Part shown: in pieces, positions 51,502-60,963 of the stretch | Position numbering within the stretch: position 1 is the first letter of the stretch | Layout of the letters: each line of letters begins with the position of its first letter | Assembly: GCA_030625815.1 (NCBI GenBank) | Contig: DAOUQF010000010.1 | Span: 36,469 to 100,468, forward strand | Length of the DNA stretch: 64,000 nucleotides | Direction: 5' to 3' | Source of the DNA: Eubacteriales bacterium | Lineage (GTDB): Bacteria > Bacillota > Clostridia > Tissierellales > GPF-1 | Translations under genes and position numbers: made by a program | Notes under the pieces: generated by a model | What the model saw: only the letters and a program-made list of their open reading frames with translations | What the model was told of the DNA's origin: nothing | The model's database searches: none

Positions 51502-52851
51502 ATGAGAATTGCATTATGCCACTATCGAATCGGGGAAACCGATGGGGTTTCTCTGGAGATGGATAAGTGGAAAGAGATTCTAGAGGAGATGGGGCACGAG
51601 GTGTTTATGATTGCCGGCAGCGCGGGTACCGCGGAAGGCTATGTGATTCCGGAGCTTGGATATCGGTATGAAGAAGATTTGCGCATTGAGCGCAATGCCT
51701 ATGTGGCTTTCCGTGAATATAAAGATGAAACGGAACTGATGGCGGCGATTGAAAAAGCGGCTGCATGGCTTGAAAGTCGTTTTATGCGAATTTTTCAAGC
51801 GCTGCAGATCGAACTGGTGATTCCCAATAACATCTTTTCCCTTGGAAGGAGCCTGCCGACAGCCCTCGCTTTATACCGAGCGATTGAGAAGCTGGACTTG
51901 CCAGTGATCTGTCACCATCATGATTTTCATTGGGAGCGGGCGAACTTTTCCAAGCCGACCTGCACCGGGGTTGCGGAATTGCTTAAAAAGCTTTATCCGC
52001 CAGCGGGTGAGCGGTATCGTCATGTGGTGATTAATCATATTGCCCAGGAATCCTTGAAGAAAAGAAAGGGCTACGATTCAACAGTGGTGCCCAATGTATT
52101 TGATTTTGAAGGCGAGCCATGGACGATCGATGAATATAATATGGATTTTAAGGAGAAATTGGGACTTCGTCCCCAGGATCTGATCTTTTTGCAGGCGACG
52201 CGGGTAACGAATCGCAAGGCGATCGAATTGGCAATTGATCAGATTGCAGTCTTGAATGAGGAACGATTCCGAAAGGATTGGGTGGGGAAAACCCTCTATG
52301 ACGGACGGGTTTTTCAAGCCGACTCCGAGATCGTACTGTTGTTGACGGGGATGATCGAGTCGGAAGACGGATATGAGAAGCGATTGGCTCTTCGGGGACA
52401 AGAGAAAGGGGTCACCCTTCGTTGGGCGGGAGAATGGGTGGAATATTCTCGCACCAATACAGAAACCCATAAGGTGTATTCCCTGTGGGATGCCTATGTA
52501 TTTGCTGATTTCATCACCTATCCGAGCATTTGGGAAGGCTGGGGCAATCAGTTTTTAGAAGGGGTATTTGCTGAGAAACCTATTTTGATCTTCGAGTATG
52601 ATGTGTATAAAACGGATATCAAAGCCGCGGGGTTTGAGACGATCTCTCTTGGGGATGTCTATCAGACGGATGATACGGGCATGGCATGGATCGATCCTGT
52701 CATTTACGAGACAAAAGCAAAAGAGATTTTGGCGTGCTTGACGGATGCGGAGCTGTATCGGGAAATGGGGAAACGAAACTTTGAGATTGGATTACAAAGG
52801 TTTTCTCATACCAATTTACGGAAAATCTTGATACAATTGATGGAAGAGTGA
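51502..52851 (+). CDS. GT4-family glycosyltransferase or retaining phosphorylase
   Basis: The 449-residue protein has the GT-B fold of family GT4: an N-terminal domain with H-H-H-D-F-H-W-E near residue 135, the linker V-P-N-V-F-D-F near 195, and the C-terminal domain with the E-x7-E motif in I-W-E-G-W-G-N-Q-F-L-E near 340. GT4 contains sucrose-, glucosylglycerate- and mannosylglucosylglycerate-type synthases and also retaining glycoside phosphorylases. Its place in a catabolic ABC operon, next to GH13_18 and GH130 enzymes, argues for breakdown rather than synthesis. The exact reaction cannot be told. Confidence 0.75.
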   Translation: MRIALCHYRIGETDGVSLEMDKWKEILEEMGHEVFMIAGSAGTAEGYVIPELGYRYEEDLRIERNAYVAFREYKDETELMAAIEKAAAWLESRFMRIFQALQIELVIPNNIFSLGRSLPTALALYRAIEKLDLPVICHHHDFHWERANFSKPTCTGVAELLKKLYPPAGERYRHVVINHIAQESLKKRKGYDSTVVPNVFDFEGEPWTIDEYNMDFKEKLGLRPQDLIFLQATRVTNRKAIELAIDQIAVLNEERFRKDWVGKTLYDGRVFQADSEIVLLLTGMIESEDGYEKRLALRGQEKGVTLRWAGEWVEYSRTNTETHKVYSLWDAYVFADFITYPSIWEGWGNQFLEGVFAEKPILIFEYDVYKTDIKAAGFETISLGDVYQTDDTGMAWIDPVIYETKAKEILACLTDAELYREMGKRNFEIGLQRFSHTNLRKILIQLMEE

Positions 52852-52864
52852 AAGGAGTGACGGG

Positions 52865-53878
52865 ATGGCGCCAATTACAATTAAAGATGTCGCAAAAATC
52901 GCAGGGGTGTCTGCCCGAACAGTATCGCGAGTCATCAATCAAGATAAAAATGTGAGTGAACGAACGCGTAAGCGTGTGCTGGAAGTTATAGAAGAGACGG
53001 GGTTCCGCGTCAACTTGTTGGCGCAATCCTTGCGGAACAAGAAAACGGGAATTCTTTTTGCCTTTGTCAGTGAGAAGGACAATGCGTTTTTGGGGGAATT
53101 TCATAATGTGACGATTCAATACCTCAATGAGGCAGCGCGTCAATTGGGTTATAAGATGATTGTTTCTCAGTCCAACGCGGATCGGATCAAAGAGGATCAG
53201 CATGATGGATTCTATTTGTTGACCAACGGATATGCCGATGGCGCTGTGATATTCGACACCAAAGATATTGATGAACGGCTTACTTATTTAATTGAAAAGC
53301 AGATTCCGTTTGTCGTTGTCGGAAAAGACAAGCATCATCCGGAATCGTCTTATGTGAATCTGGATAATTACCGCGCCGGATATATCGGAGCGGAGCATTT
53401 GATTGAACAGGGATACAAACGGATTCGATTCTTCTTGGGATCAAAAAGCTATACGGTGAATGAGGATCGAAGCCAGGGGTATTTGGATGCGCTAAAAGCC
53501 CGCGGGATTACGCCAAGTCCGATCGATTATGGGGTTATCAATCCGGAATCAGCGTATGACAAAATGAAGGAAATTTTAGAGTCGGATCAATGGCCGGATG
53601 CGGTATTTGTATCGGGGGACATGCGGGCGATGGGGGTTTATCATGCGATCTATGAAAAGGGACTTAAGATTCCGCAGGACATTGCGGTATTGGGAATCGA
53701 TGATATTCCAATGGCCCGATTTTCCCATCCCACCCTCAGTTCGATCAATCAATTTCCTGAAAAAATGGCGGTGGAAGCCATCCGCCTGTTAAATGAACAA
53801 ATCGAGACCGGGGAGGTAGGCCGAGGCGAGCATGTGATCTTTGATCCGGAATTGAAGGTTCGCCAGTCGACAACGTGA
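52865..53878 (+). CDS. LacI-family transcriptional regulator
   Basis: The 337-residue protein has the LacI DNA-binding start I-T-I-K-D-V-A-K-I-A-G-V-S-A-R-T-V-S-R-V and the hinge helix (N-L-L-A-Q-S-L-R-N near residue 50), then a periplasmic-binding-like sensor domain. It likely controls the whole operon through the CG-centred palindrome at 46931-46944. The ribosome site AAAGGAGTGACGGG precedes the ATG. Confidence 0.93.
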   Translation: MAPITIKDVAKIAGVSARTVSRVINQDKNVSERTRKRVLEVIEETGFRVNLLAQSLRNKKTGILFAFVSEKDNAFLGEFHNVTIQYLNEAARQLGYKMIVSQSNADRIKEDQHDGFYLLTNGYADGAVIFDTKDIDERLTYLIEKQIPFVVVGKDKHHPESSYVNLDNYRAGYIGAEHLIEQGYKRIRFFLGSKSYTVNEDRSQGYLDALKARGITPSPIDYGVINPESAYDKMKEILESDQWPDAVFVSGDMRAMGVYHAIYEKGLKIPQDIAVLGIDDIPMARFSHPTLSSINQFPEKMAVEAIRLLNEQIETGEVGRGEHVIFDPELKVRQSTT

Positions 53879-53880
53879 TC

Positions 53881-55521
53881 ATGGATATAAAAGAAACCTT
53901 AAAAAACACTTTGAACGAATTATATGGGAGTGAAGGGGCGAAGGCAATTCTCGCTCGTCTATCCTTTGAGTCCATTGGAAAAGCGCCGAGGAAAGTCCTG
54001 TGGGATGAATCCAGCATGGCGTTGATTACCTATGGAGATAGCATTGGTACAACGGGGCAAGTGCCCCTTGTAAGTTTAACATCCTTTTTGCAAAGGGAAT
54101 TGGAGGGAACCCTTCCATGGGTTCACCTCCTCCCTTTCTTTCCCTTTACCTCGGATGATGGATTTTCTGTCTCCGATTATCGGAAGGTACGGCCAGATTT
54201 GGGAAGTTGGCGCGAGATTGAATCCATGAAAGATTCTTTTTCGCTTTTTTTTGATGCCGTAATTAATCATACATCGATCTCTCATTCATGGTTTGTCGGA
54301 TGGAAGAAGGGAGATCCCGCCTATGAGCACTTTTATCTTTCCTATCCAAAGGAGATCGATGTTTCAGCCGTTACTCGTCCTCGAACCCATCCATTGCTGA
54401 CTCCCTTCGAAACTTCGAAAGGAGAGAAATGGGTGTGGACGACCTTTAGCGAGGATCAGGCGGATCTGGATTTTTCTTCTTCGGAGGTCTTCGTTGCTTT
54501 GGCGGAACTCTTGCGATTCTATGCAGAGAAGGGGGCGACGGGGATTCGACTCGATGCCATCGGGCATGGGTGGAAGGATCCAGAGAGAAGCTCCTTGAAT
54601 TTGCCGGAGGCGCATCGGTGGATCGTCGCCATGCGAAGCTATCTGGAGCTGGTGGGAGCCGATGTAATTCTCTTGTCGGAAACCAATGTTCCACAGGCTG
54701 AAAATTTGTTGTATTTCGGCGATCGGGAACCCGAGGCGCATTTGATTTATAATTTTGCCCTTTCAGGATTGGTGGCGCACGGCTTTCTAACGGAGTCGGC
54801 GAAAGCCCTTGGCGACTATCTGCAAACCCTGTCGGTACCTCGGGAAGATACGGGGTATTTTCATGTCTTGGCAACCCATGACGGCATTGGGGTGCGCCCT
54901 TTGATTGGGATCTTGTCGAAAGAGGAGATCGAACAATTGGCGGAAGCTACCATCGCACGAGGCGGTGCGGTGAACTTCAAGATCAATGCCGATGACAGCC
55001 GTTCGCCCTATGAACTGAATATCACCTACTATAGTATTCTAAAAGCGCCGCAGGAATCGGAAGAATGGACGGCACGAAAATTTCGATCCGCCCATATGAT
55101 CTTGTTGAGCTTGGCCGGGATCCCGGGCATCTATTATCACAGCCTATTTGCCAGCGAGAACCAATTGGATGAAAAGGAAAGAACGGGCATGAATCGCTCC
55201 ATTAATCGAAAGGCAATTGCATTGCCTCTGACCAAGAGGGAAGAAAGATGGATGGGAGAAATGAAGGAATTGTTCTATGCCAGATCTCAAAATGCCGCCT
55301 TTCATCCCAATGGAAAGCAAGAGATTTTCTGTTCGGATTCCCTGTTTCAAATCAAGCGGACGGCATTGGATGGAAGCGGCAGCGTAAGCTGTTTAATCAA
55401 TATGACCCATGTTGAAATTGAGCTGGAAGCGCGGGCTGTCGGATTGGATTTGATCACCGGCGATCGGGTTGATCGTTTGCAGCCCTTTGAGGGAAGATGG
55501 ATTAGCAGGAGGGAAAAATGA
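53881..55521 (+). CDS. GH13_18 glycoside phosphorylase (sucrose/glucosylglycerate phosphorylase-like)
   Basis: The 546-residue protein is a GH13 (beta/alpha)8 enzyme of the sucrose phosphorylase subfamily: H-L-L-P-F-F-P-F-T-S-D-D-G-F-S-V near residue 81, D-A-V-I-N-H-T near 123, the nucleophile D225 in G-I-R-L-D-A-I-G, the acid/base E267 in L-L-S-E-T-N-V-P, and the third acidic residue in A-T-H-D-G-I-G near 334. It cleaves an alpha-glucoside with phosphate to give glucose-1-phosphate. Within GH13_18, substrates include sucrose, sucrose-6-phosphate, glucosylglycerol and glucosylglycerate; the loops here do not let me choose. The start is uncertain: ATG at 53881 or an overlapping GTG at 53875. 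Confidence 0.85.
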   Translation: MDIKETLKNTLNELYGSEGAKAILARLSFESIGKAPRKVLWDESSMALITYGDSIGTTGQVPLVSLTSFLQRELEGTLPWVHLLPFFPFTSDDGFSVSDYRKVRPDLGSWREIESMKDSFSLFFDAVINHTSISHSWFVGWKKGDPAYEHFYLSYPKEIDVSAVTRPRTHPLLTPFETSKGEKWVWTTFSEDQADLDFSSSEVFVALAELLRFYAEKGATGIRLDAIGHGWKDPERSSLNLPEAHRWIVAMRSYLELVGADVILLSETNVPQAENLLYFGDREPEAHLIYNFALSGLVAHGFLTESAKALGDYLQTLSVPREDTGYFHVLATHDGIGVRPLIGILSKEEIEQLAEATIARGGAVNFKINADDSRSPYELNITYYSILKAPQESEEWTARKFRSAHMILLSLAGIPGIYYHSLFASENQLDEKERTGMNRSINRKAIALPLTKREERWMGEMKELFYARSQNAAFHPNGKQEIFCSDSLFQIKRTALDGSGSVSCLINMTHVEIELEARAVGLDLITGDRVDRLQPFEGRWISRREK

Positions 55522-56558
55522 TTCAGCCGAAACGGAGAGAATTATTGATAACGCCGAAGGATTTGATTCCTTCTCAGGTGGATCTTCAGGTGGATTGCGT
55601 TTTCAATGCGGGAGTCTGTACCCTGGGTGAGGAAATTATTCTCTTGCTTCGCGTAGCGGAAAGCCCGAAAAAACAAGCGGGCAAGCGCGGTGTGGTGATG
55701 ATGGCGGAGGGGCGTTCGATCGTAAAATGGTTGGATGAAGCCGACCCTCTATATGATCTGTCGGATCCTAGAGGCGTGAAGGACGCGGGCACCGGCAAGA
55801 CCCTGTATCTGACGAGCCTTTCCCATTTGCGGATTGCACGAAGCCGTGATGGCATTCATTTTCAAATCGATACGCACCCAGAGTTGTTCCCGACCGGGGA
55901 GATGGAGAGTTGGGGGATCGAAGATCCTCGAATTGCAAAGGTGGAGGACACCTATTGGGTTTCCTATACGGCGGTTTCACCAGCTGGATCAGTACCGGCT
56001 GTTATGACCACGAAGGATTTTAAAATCTTTGAACGGAAAGGATTGATCCTGCCGCCGGAGAACAAGGATGTTTGCTTTTTCCCAAATAAGATTAAAAATC
56101 AGTGTGTCTGCCTGCATCGCCCGGTTCCCAAGGGAATCGGAACACCGGATATCTGGTGCGCCTTTTCACCGGATGGGGTGTATTGGGGCGAACATCATCG
56201 CCTTTTTGGGGTGCGGGAAGGCTGGCAAAATATGAAACGATTTGGTGCCGGGGCGCCGCCCTTTGAAGCCGAGGCGGGGTGGATTGAAATCTTCCATGCG
56301 GCAGATGACTCCAATCGCTATGTTCTGGGGATTGCCGTACTGGACCGGAAGGATCCCAGAAAGATCCTGAAGATTGTGGAAGAACCGATCTTGCAGCCGG
56401 AAGCGGAATTTGAAAAGCAAGGATTTTACGGCAACGTCGTTTTCACCTGCGGTTTGGTGGAACGGGCAGATGAAATCTGGATTTACTATGGCTGCGCGGA
56501 TACTTCCACCGCAGTGGCGGTGTTTGATCGAGAGGAACTGAAAAAATTGTGGAGTTAA
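55518..56558 (+). CDS. GH130 family beta-mannoside phosphorylase or mannosidase
   Basis: The 346-residue protein has the five-bladed beta-propeller signatures of GH130: F-N-A-G-V near residue 29, L-L-R-V-A-E near 44, W-G-I-E-D-P-R-I (general acid region) near 133, and Y-G-N-V-V-F-T-C-G and Y-Y-G-C-A-D-T near the C-terminus. GH130 members phosphorolyse or hydrolyse beta-mannosidic bonds, giving mannose-1-phosphate or mannose. It overlaps the GH13_18 gene by four bases (ATGA). Together the two suggest a transported compound with both glucose and mannose parts, or two related substrates. Confidence 0.85.
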   Translation: MIQPKRRELLITPKDLIPSQVDLQVDCVFNAGVCTLGEEIILLLRVAESPKKQAGKRGVVMMAEGRSIVKWLDEADPLYDLSDPRGVKDAGTGKTLYLTSLSHLRIARSRDGIHFQIDTHPELFPTGEMESWGIEDPRIAKVEDTYWVSYTAVSPAGSVPAVMTTKDFKIFERKGLILPPENKDVCFFPNKIKNQCVCLHRPVPKGIGTPDIWCAFSPDGVYWGEHHRLFGVREGWQNMKRFGAGAPPFEAEAGWIEIFHAADDSNRYVLGIAVLDRKDPRKILKIVEEPILQPEAEFEKQGFYGNVVFTCGLVERADEIWIYYGCADTSTAVAVFDREELKKLWS

Positions 56559-56560
56559 GA

Positions 56561-56597
56561 AGAGCCTGATGTCGAAAGACATCAAGCTCTATTTTTA
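56561..56597 (+). terminator. Terminator of the sugar operon
   Basis: AGAGC.TGATGTC (56561-56573) pairs with GACATCA.GCTCT (56578-56590) around a GAAA tetraloop, followed by ATTTTTA. Confidence 0.8.
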
Positions 56598-57503
56598 TGG
56601 CGTTAAAACATACGGAGTTTTTTGGTAAACGAGGTTGAGCCAATTGGCGTAAAAGAGATGAGCGGTGCTTCGCCAGTTTACAATCACCTCTTGAGTGGGA
56701 TCGTCGTTTATAAAATAATGAGCGGGCACATCAATCTCCATGCCCTTATTGATATCTCGCTCATATTCCTTGCGCAGGGTATCCGCGTCATATTCCATAT
56801 GGCCAAAGACATAGATTTGTCGAAGATCCGTTGTGCTGACAATGTTGGCGCCCGCTTCATCGGAGACAGACAAAACCCGGAGGTTCTCGTTCGCTTCAAT
56901 CGCTTCAAGGGGCACTTCCGTATGCCTGGAATGGGGACAGGCGTAGCGATCATCGAACCCGCGGAACAAAAGGCAAGTTGGATCCGCAACGCGATGGCTG
57001 AATACGCCAAAACGCTTCTCTGGAAGCGGCTGTTTGTTGATTCCATGGTGGAAGTACAATCCAGCCTGCGCGCCCCAACAGATATGCAAAGTCGAGGTGA
57101 CGTGTTCTTTCGCGTAACGCATTATTTGTTCCAGTTCCTTCCAATAATCAACCTCTTCGAAGGGGAGGGTCTCTACGGGCGCACCGGTAATGATCATCCC
57201 GTCGAGTCCGATCTTCATGGCATCCGTAAAGGAGCAATAGAAGTTCGAAAGATGATTGTGATCCGTATTCTTGGGATTATAGCTTTCCATTTGAATCAGG
57301 ATCAATTCCACCTGCAGGGGTGTATTGGATAGGATTCGTGCAATCTGTGTTTCTGTCGCGATTTTTGTTGGCATCAGATTCAAAAGCCCGATGCGAAGCG
57401 GACGAATATCCTGCTTGATCGCTCGTGCCTCCCGCATAACAAAGACTTTCTCCCGCAAGAGGGTTTGATAGGCTGGCAGGTCTCGATGGACGATGATGGG
57501 CAT
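56595..57503 (-). CDS. metA: Homoserine O-acyltransferase (MetA; acetyl-CoA specificity predicted)
   Basis: The 302-residue protein is a MetA-family enzyme with catalytic C142 in L-H-I-C-W-G-A-Q-A, a histidine in F-G-H-M-E-Y near residue 235 and its partner glutamate. It activates homoserine for methionine synthesis. The acyl-donor residue is E111 (G-A-P-V-E-T-L-P), which in characterised homologues goes with acetyl-CoA; succinyl-CoA users have glycine there. The next gene downstream in the pathway, an O-acetylhomoserine sulfhydrylase, is one base upstream in the operon, in agreement. Confidence 0.93.
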   Translation of the reverse strand: MPIIVHRDLPAYQTLLREKVFVMREARAIKQDIRPLRIGLLNLMPTKIATETQIARILSNTPLQVELILIQMESYNPKNTDHNHLSNFYCSFTDAMKIGLDGMIITGAPVETLPFEEVDYWKELEQIMRYAKEHVTSTLHICWGAQAGLYFHHGINKQPLPEKRFGVFSHRVADPTCLLFRGFDDRYACPHSRHTEVPLEAIEANENLRVLSVSDEAGANIVSTTDLRQIYVFGHMEYDADTLRKEYERDINKGMEIDVPAHYFINDDPTQEVIVNWRSTAHLFYANWLNLVYQKTPYVLTP

Positions 57504-57504
57504 G

Positions 57505-58773
57505 TTAGACCTCCTGAAGCGCTTGCGTCAAGTCTTCCAGAATATCATCGATATTCTCGAGCCCTACGCTGAATCGAACCATCTCAGGCGCTACACCGGC
57601 CGACTCAAGCGCTTCTGCCGACATTTGCCGATGCGTCATGCTGGCTGGATGAAGGACGGAAGTCCGTAGATCCCCCACATGAACAACAAGGGAGCAAAGT
57701 TTCAGATTGTCGATAAATGCAGCAGCCGAATCACGACCGCCCTTGACCCCGAAGGATAGAACACCGCCAGCCTTTGGAATATATTTTTGTGCCAATTCAT
57801 ATTCTGAACTGGATTTTAATCCCGGATATTTCACCCAGTCGATTTTTTGGTGTGCCTCCAGAAATTCCGCGACACGCTGTGCGTTTTCGCAGTGGCGATC
57901 CATGCGGACATGGAGGGTTTCCATGGCATGATGAACCATATAGGCATTAAAGGGACTCATGGTCATCCCCAGATCGCGAAGCAAATGGGTCCGCGCCTTT
58001 ATGATATAAGCCGCCTCTTTAAATCGTTCCGTATAGGAGACCCCGTGATAAGAGGGATCGGGTTCCACCAATTTCGGGTATTTCTTCTGGGTCCACTTAA
58101 ATGTGCCGCCATCGATGATGCAGCCGCCAACGCTGGTCGCGTGACCATCCAAGAATTTGGTTGTCGAATGAACCACGATATGAGCGCCGAAATCCAAGGG
58201 ACGACAGAGATACGGAGTAGCCAAGGTATTGTCAACGATCAACGGCACTTCCAGTTCTTTCGAAAGTGCTGAAAATTTCTCGAAATCCAACACACTGGTG
58301 GATGGATTGCTGAGACTCTCGGCGAAGATCGCTTTCGTTGTCGGTTTCGCTGCTGCCAAAATGGTTTCGGCAGAGTCGCTGGGATCCACAAAATCGACAG
58401 TGATGCCGAATTTCTGGAAGGTAACGGCCAGAAGGTTGTAGGTCCCCCCATAGATGTTGCACGCAGCGATGACATGATCGCCAGGCTCGCAGATATTAAT
58501 CAGAGCCGTGGTGGTGGCAGCCTGTCCGCTGGATACGCAAAGGGCGCCAACGCCGCCTTCTAATGCATTGATTTTCTTTTCCGTTGCTTCGACTGTTGGA
58601 TTTGAAATTCTGGAGTACATATGCCCTTCGGCCTCCAAATCGAATAATTTGCCAACAAAATCACTGTTGTAGTAACGATAGGTTGTGCTTTGAGTTAGGG
58701 GCATGACTTGTGGCTCCCCTTCACTTGGTTGATAGCCGCCGTGGATACATTGTGTTTCTTTTTTGTACGCCAT
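57505..58773 (-). CDS. metY: O-acetylhomoserine sulfhydrylase
   Basis: The 422-residue protein belongs to the Cys/Met-metabolism PLP family: T-Q-S-T-T-Y-R near residue 27, Y-S-R-I-S-N-P-T near 53, S-S-G-Q-A-A-T near 82, and the PLP lysine in V-H-S-T-T-K-F-L-D-G-H near 206. The long form with G-G-Y-Q-P near the start is typical of O-acetylhomoserine aminocarboxypropyltransferase. It makes homocysteine directly from O-acetylhomoserine and sulfide. No SAM riboswitch or methionine T-box was seen in the short leader. Confidence 0.93.
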   Translation of the reverse strand: MAYKKETQCIHGGYQPSEGEPQVMPLTQSTTYRYYNSDFVGKLFDLEAEGHMYSRISNPTVEATEKKINALEGGVGALCVSSGQAATTTALINICEPGDHVIAACNIYGGTYNLLAVTFQKFGITVDFVDPSDSAETILAAAKPTTKAIFAESLSNPSTSVLDFEKFSALSKELEVPLIVDNTLATPYLCRPLDFGAHIVVHSTTKFLDGHATSVGGCIIDGGTFKWTQKKYPKLVEPDPSYHGVSYTERFKEAAYIIKARTHLLRDLGMTMSPFNAYMVHHAMETLHVRMDRHCENAQRVAEFLEAHQKIDWVKYPGLKSSSEYELAQKYIPKAGGVLSFGVKGGRDSAAAFIDNLKLCSLVVHVGDLRTSVLHPASMTHRQMSAEALESAGVAPEMVRFSVGLENIDDILEDLTQALQEV

Positions 58774-58812
58774 TGATTTCTCCTCCTTATCTTATTTTTG
58801 GATATTATACGA

Positions 58813-58841
58813 AGTATATTACGGAAATGTAAAATGGTCAA
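58813..58841 (-). promoter_or_regulatory. Promoter of metY-metA
   Basis: On the minus strand TTGACC (58841-58836), a 17-base spacer and TATACT (58818-58813) form a strong promoter about 40 bases ahead of the metY start. Confidence 0.75.
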
Positions 58842-58893
58842 GGAAACAACTGATGATTCTCTATACAATCGTCCGCGAATGGTTGACAGAAAA

Positions 58894-58922
58894 AAGGACA
58901 CCGAAATAATTTCGGTGTCCTT
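58894..58922 (-). terminator. Terminator after tyrS
   Basis: A perfect stem AAGGACACCGAAAT / ATTTCGGTGTCCTT, read on the minus strand, is followed by TTTTTT. Confidence 0.88.
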
Positions 58923-58935
58923 CCTGTTTATCAGT

Positions 58936-60162
58936 TTATAAGGTGATTCGATGGAATTTCTTTTTCCCTTTTTTCGGGATCAATTCACCATCGACAAAAT
59001 CGGCTGCTACTACGGTGTGACGGAAGTCGGTGATCTTGTTATCGTTCATTGTCACACCGCCTTGTTGCACCAAACGGCGAGCTTCGCCATTGGATGCCGT
59101 CAAGCCGACCTCAGTCAGCAAGGCCAGCAGGCCAATGCCTTCTTCAAATCGTGCCGCATCCATTTCAGTGGTTGGCATATCGGTTTTGTCGCTGCCGCCG
59201 GCAAATAGGGCGAGGGCTGCTTCGCGAGCTTTTTTAGCCGCTTCTTCGCCGTGAACATTCTTGGTGACTTCAAAAGCCAATACTTCCTTCGCTTCGTTAA
59301 TGGCGGAATCTTGAAGGGCGCCCAAACGGCGAACTTCATCCATCGGCAAGAAGGTCAATAATGCCAAGCAACGTTCAACATCGCTGTCGTCAACATTGCG
59401 CCAGTATTGGAAGAACTCGTATGGAGATGTCTTCTCCGCGTCCAGCCAAACGGCGCCGCTTTCTGTTTTGCCCATCTTCTTGCCTTCCGAGTTGGTTAAC
59501 AAGGTGAAGGTCAAGCCGAAAGCCGGTTTTTGTTCTTTCTTGCGGATCAGGTTGACGCCGCCAATGATATTGGACCATTGATCGTTGCCGCCCAATTGCA
59601 GGTTGCAATTGTATCGTCGATTCAGCTCCAAGAAGTCAAAGGACTGCATAATCATATAGTTGAACTCCAAGAAGGTTAAACCTTTCTCCATGCGCTGCTT
59701 GTAGCTTTCTGCACTCAACATGCGATTCACAGAGAAATGCGCGCCAATCTCGCGAAGAAAATCAATGTAATTGAGATTCAACAGCCAATCGGCATTGTTG
59801 ACCATAATCGCTTTTTCGTTGTCAAAATCGATAAAGCGGGACAATTGTTTTTTGAAACACTCTGCATTTTCTGCAATGGTCTCCTTGGTCATCATTTTTC
59901 GCATATCGGTTTTTCCGGTTGGGTCACCCACCATGGTGGTTCCGCCGCCGATCAAGGCGATGGGACGATGGCCGTATTGTTGCATATGGGCCATGGCCAT
60001 AATGGTTAGAAAGTGTCCAACGTGAAGGCTGTCCGCTGTAGGGTCAAAGCCAATATAAAAAGTGGAACTCTCCTTTTCAAGCATTTCGCGCACTTCCGCT
60101 TCATGAGTCACTTGCTCGATAAATCCGCGTTCCATCAATACGTCATAAACGTTTCGTTTCAT
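58936..60162 (-). CDS. tyrS: Tyrosyl-tRNA synthetase
   Basis: The 408-residue protein is a class I Tyr[18 protein letters not shown] (HIGH motif H-V-G-H) near residue 36, the tyrosine-pocket segment Y-x-x-x-Q-S-F-D-F-L near 170, N-D-Q-W-S-N-I near 195, the K-M-G-K-T (KMSKS) loop near 232, and a C-terminal S4 RNA-binding domain (R-R-L-V-Q-Q-G-G-V near 362). It is governed by the T-box leader immediately upstream. Confidence 0.95.
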   Translation of the reverse strand: MKRNVYDVLMERGFIEQVTHEAEVREMLEKESSTFYIGFDPTADSLHVGHFLTIMAMAHMQQYGHRPIALIGGGTTMVGDPTGKTDMRKMMTKETIAENAECFKKQLSRFIDFDNEKAIMVNNADWLLNLNYIDFLREIGAHFSVNRMLSAESYKQRMEKGLTFLEFNYMIMQSFDFLELNRRYNCNLQLGGNDQWSNIIGGVNLIRKKEQKPAFGLTFTLLTNSEGKKMGKTESGAVWLDAEKTSPYEFFQYWRNVDDSDVERCLALLTFLPMDEVRRLGALQDSAINEAKEVLAFEVTKNVHGEEAAKKAREAALALFAGGSDKTDMPTTEMDAARFEEGIGLLALLTEVGLTASNGEARRLVQQGGVTMNDNKITDFRHTVVAADFVDGELIPKKGKKKFHRITL

Positions 60163-60411
60163 GATTGTTCTCCTTTCGATTTTCTAAAAATTTGTATAAA
60201 AAAAGGCTCACATTCGTCAAAGGACGAATTGAACCGTGGTACCACCTTTATTTACAGACCGAAGCCTGCCTCAAACCCGTAACGAGGGAAACGTCTTTCG
60301 AACCTCCGGCCATGTACTTCGCCCACGCAGCTTGTATCGATTTTCACCACCCATCGACTCTCTATCAGCAATCTGCGTTGCTACTATTGGCTTTCATTGG
60401 CACTATGAATC
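60163..60411 (-). ncRNA. T-box leader controlling tyrS
   Basis: Read on the minus strand the leader shows the T-box sequence AAAGGTGGTACCACGG (around 60250-60234) and then a terminator, ATTCGTC..GACGAAT, with a T7 tract just before tyrS. A tyrosine specifier TAC sits at 60316-60314 in GAAGTACATGG, matching the coding gene. Uncharged tRNA-Tyr should promote read-through. Confidence 0.93.
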
Positions 60412-60418
60412 TATCCAC

Positions 60419-60447
60419 ATCTTACTGAAAGGAGAAACAATTGTCAA
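60419..60447 (-). promoter_or_regulatory. Promoter of the tyrS leader
   Basis: On the minus strand TTGACA (60447-60442), a 17-base spacer and TAAGAT (60424-60419) form a near-consensus promoter. Confidence 0.8.
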
Positions 60448-60648
60448 GACGGGATTGTGTTCGAGGGGATTTGGGGGTGGCGGGATCCATACAATTGATT
60501 AGAAAGACCACCCTGTAAATAAACACAACTTAAGGAAATGTAAATAAGTGTGAACAGAATATTAATAACGATAGATTACATGGTGACAAACGATAAAAAA
60601 GTTGTCAAAGTGCTATACTTGAAATAGATGGAAATTAAGGAGGAATTC

Positions 60649-60963
60649 ATGGAACTGATTGCTGGAATTATTGGAATGATTATTTGCTGGCGAGGACGGG
60701 AGCATAAGGAAATTCGACTGTTTTTTCTTTCATTTGCGATGCTGACAATTTACTTTTGCTATATCATGATTTTTTCTGAATTTGTTCTGCCAAGAATCAG
60801 CCTTTTGGAGTATGAAATATTTATGAAGTTTCTATTTATTCTTTTTACGATCATTCCCTTGGTGATGCACGTAGTAATATATGGAACATTATTGATTGGC
60901 ATTTATATGATCATAAAACGATTGAGAATTCATACGGATGAAATGAAAGGATGGAGAGGATGA
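60649..60963 (+). CDS. Small membrane protein of unknown function
   Basis: The 104-residue protein has three hydrophobic helices (about residues 2-14, 26-48 and 61-88) and a basic C-terminus (K-R-L-R-I-H). The start at 60649 follows AAGGAGG; the in-frame ATG at 60628 lies before this ribosome site. A TATACT box at 60614-60619 is a likely -10. Its stop overlaps the next ATG (ATGA), so it is coupled to the following lipoprotein gene. No family recognised. Confidence 0.6.
   Translation: MELIAGIIGMIICWRGREHKEIRLFFLSFAMLTIYFCYIMIFSEFVLPRISLLEYEIFMKFLFILFTIIPLVMHVVIYGTLLIGIYMIIKRLRIHTDEMKGWRG

Noticed and set aside
56622..57332. Plus-strand open frame of 236 codons opposite metA
   Set aside because: The minus strand encodes a complete MetA with catalytic residues, so the plus frame is a shadow.
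58774..58870. SAM riboswitch or methionine T-box upstream of metY
   Set aside because: Only about 35 bases separate the promoter start point from the metY ATG, with no conserved riboswitch or T-box sequence.
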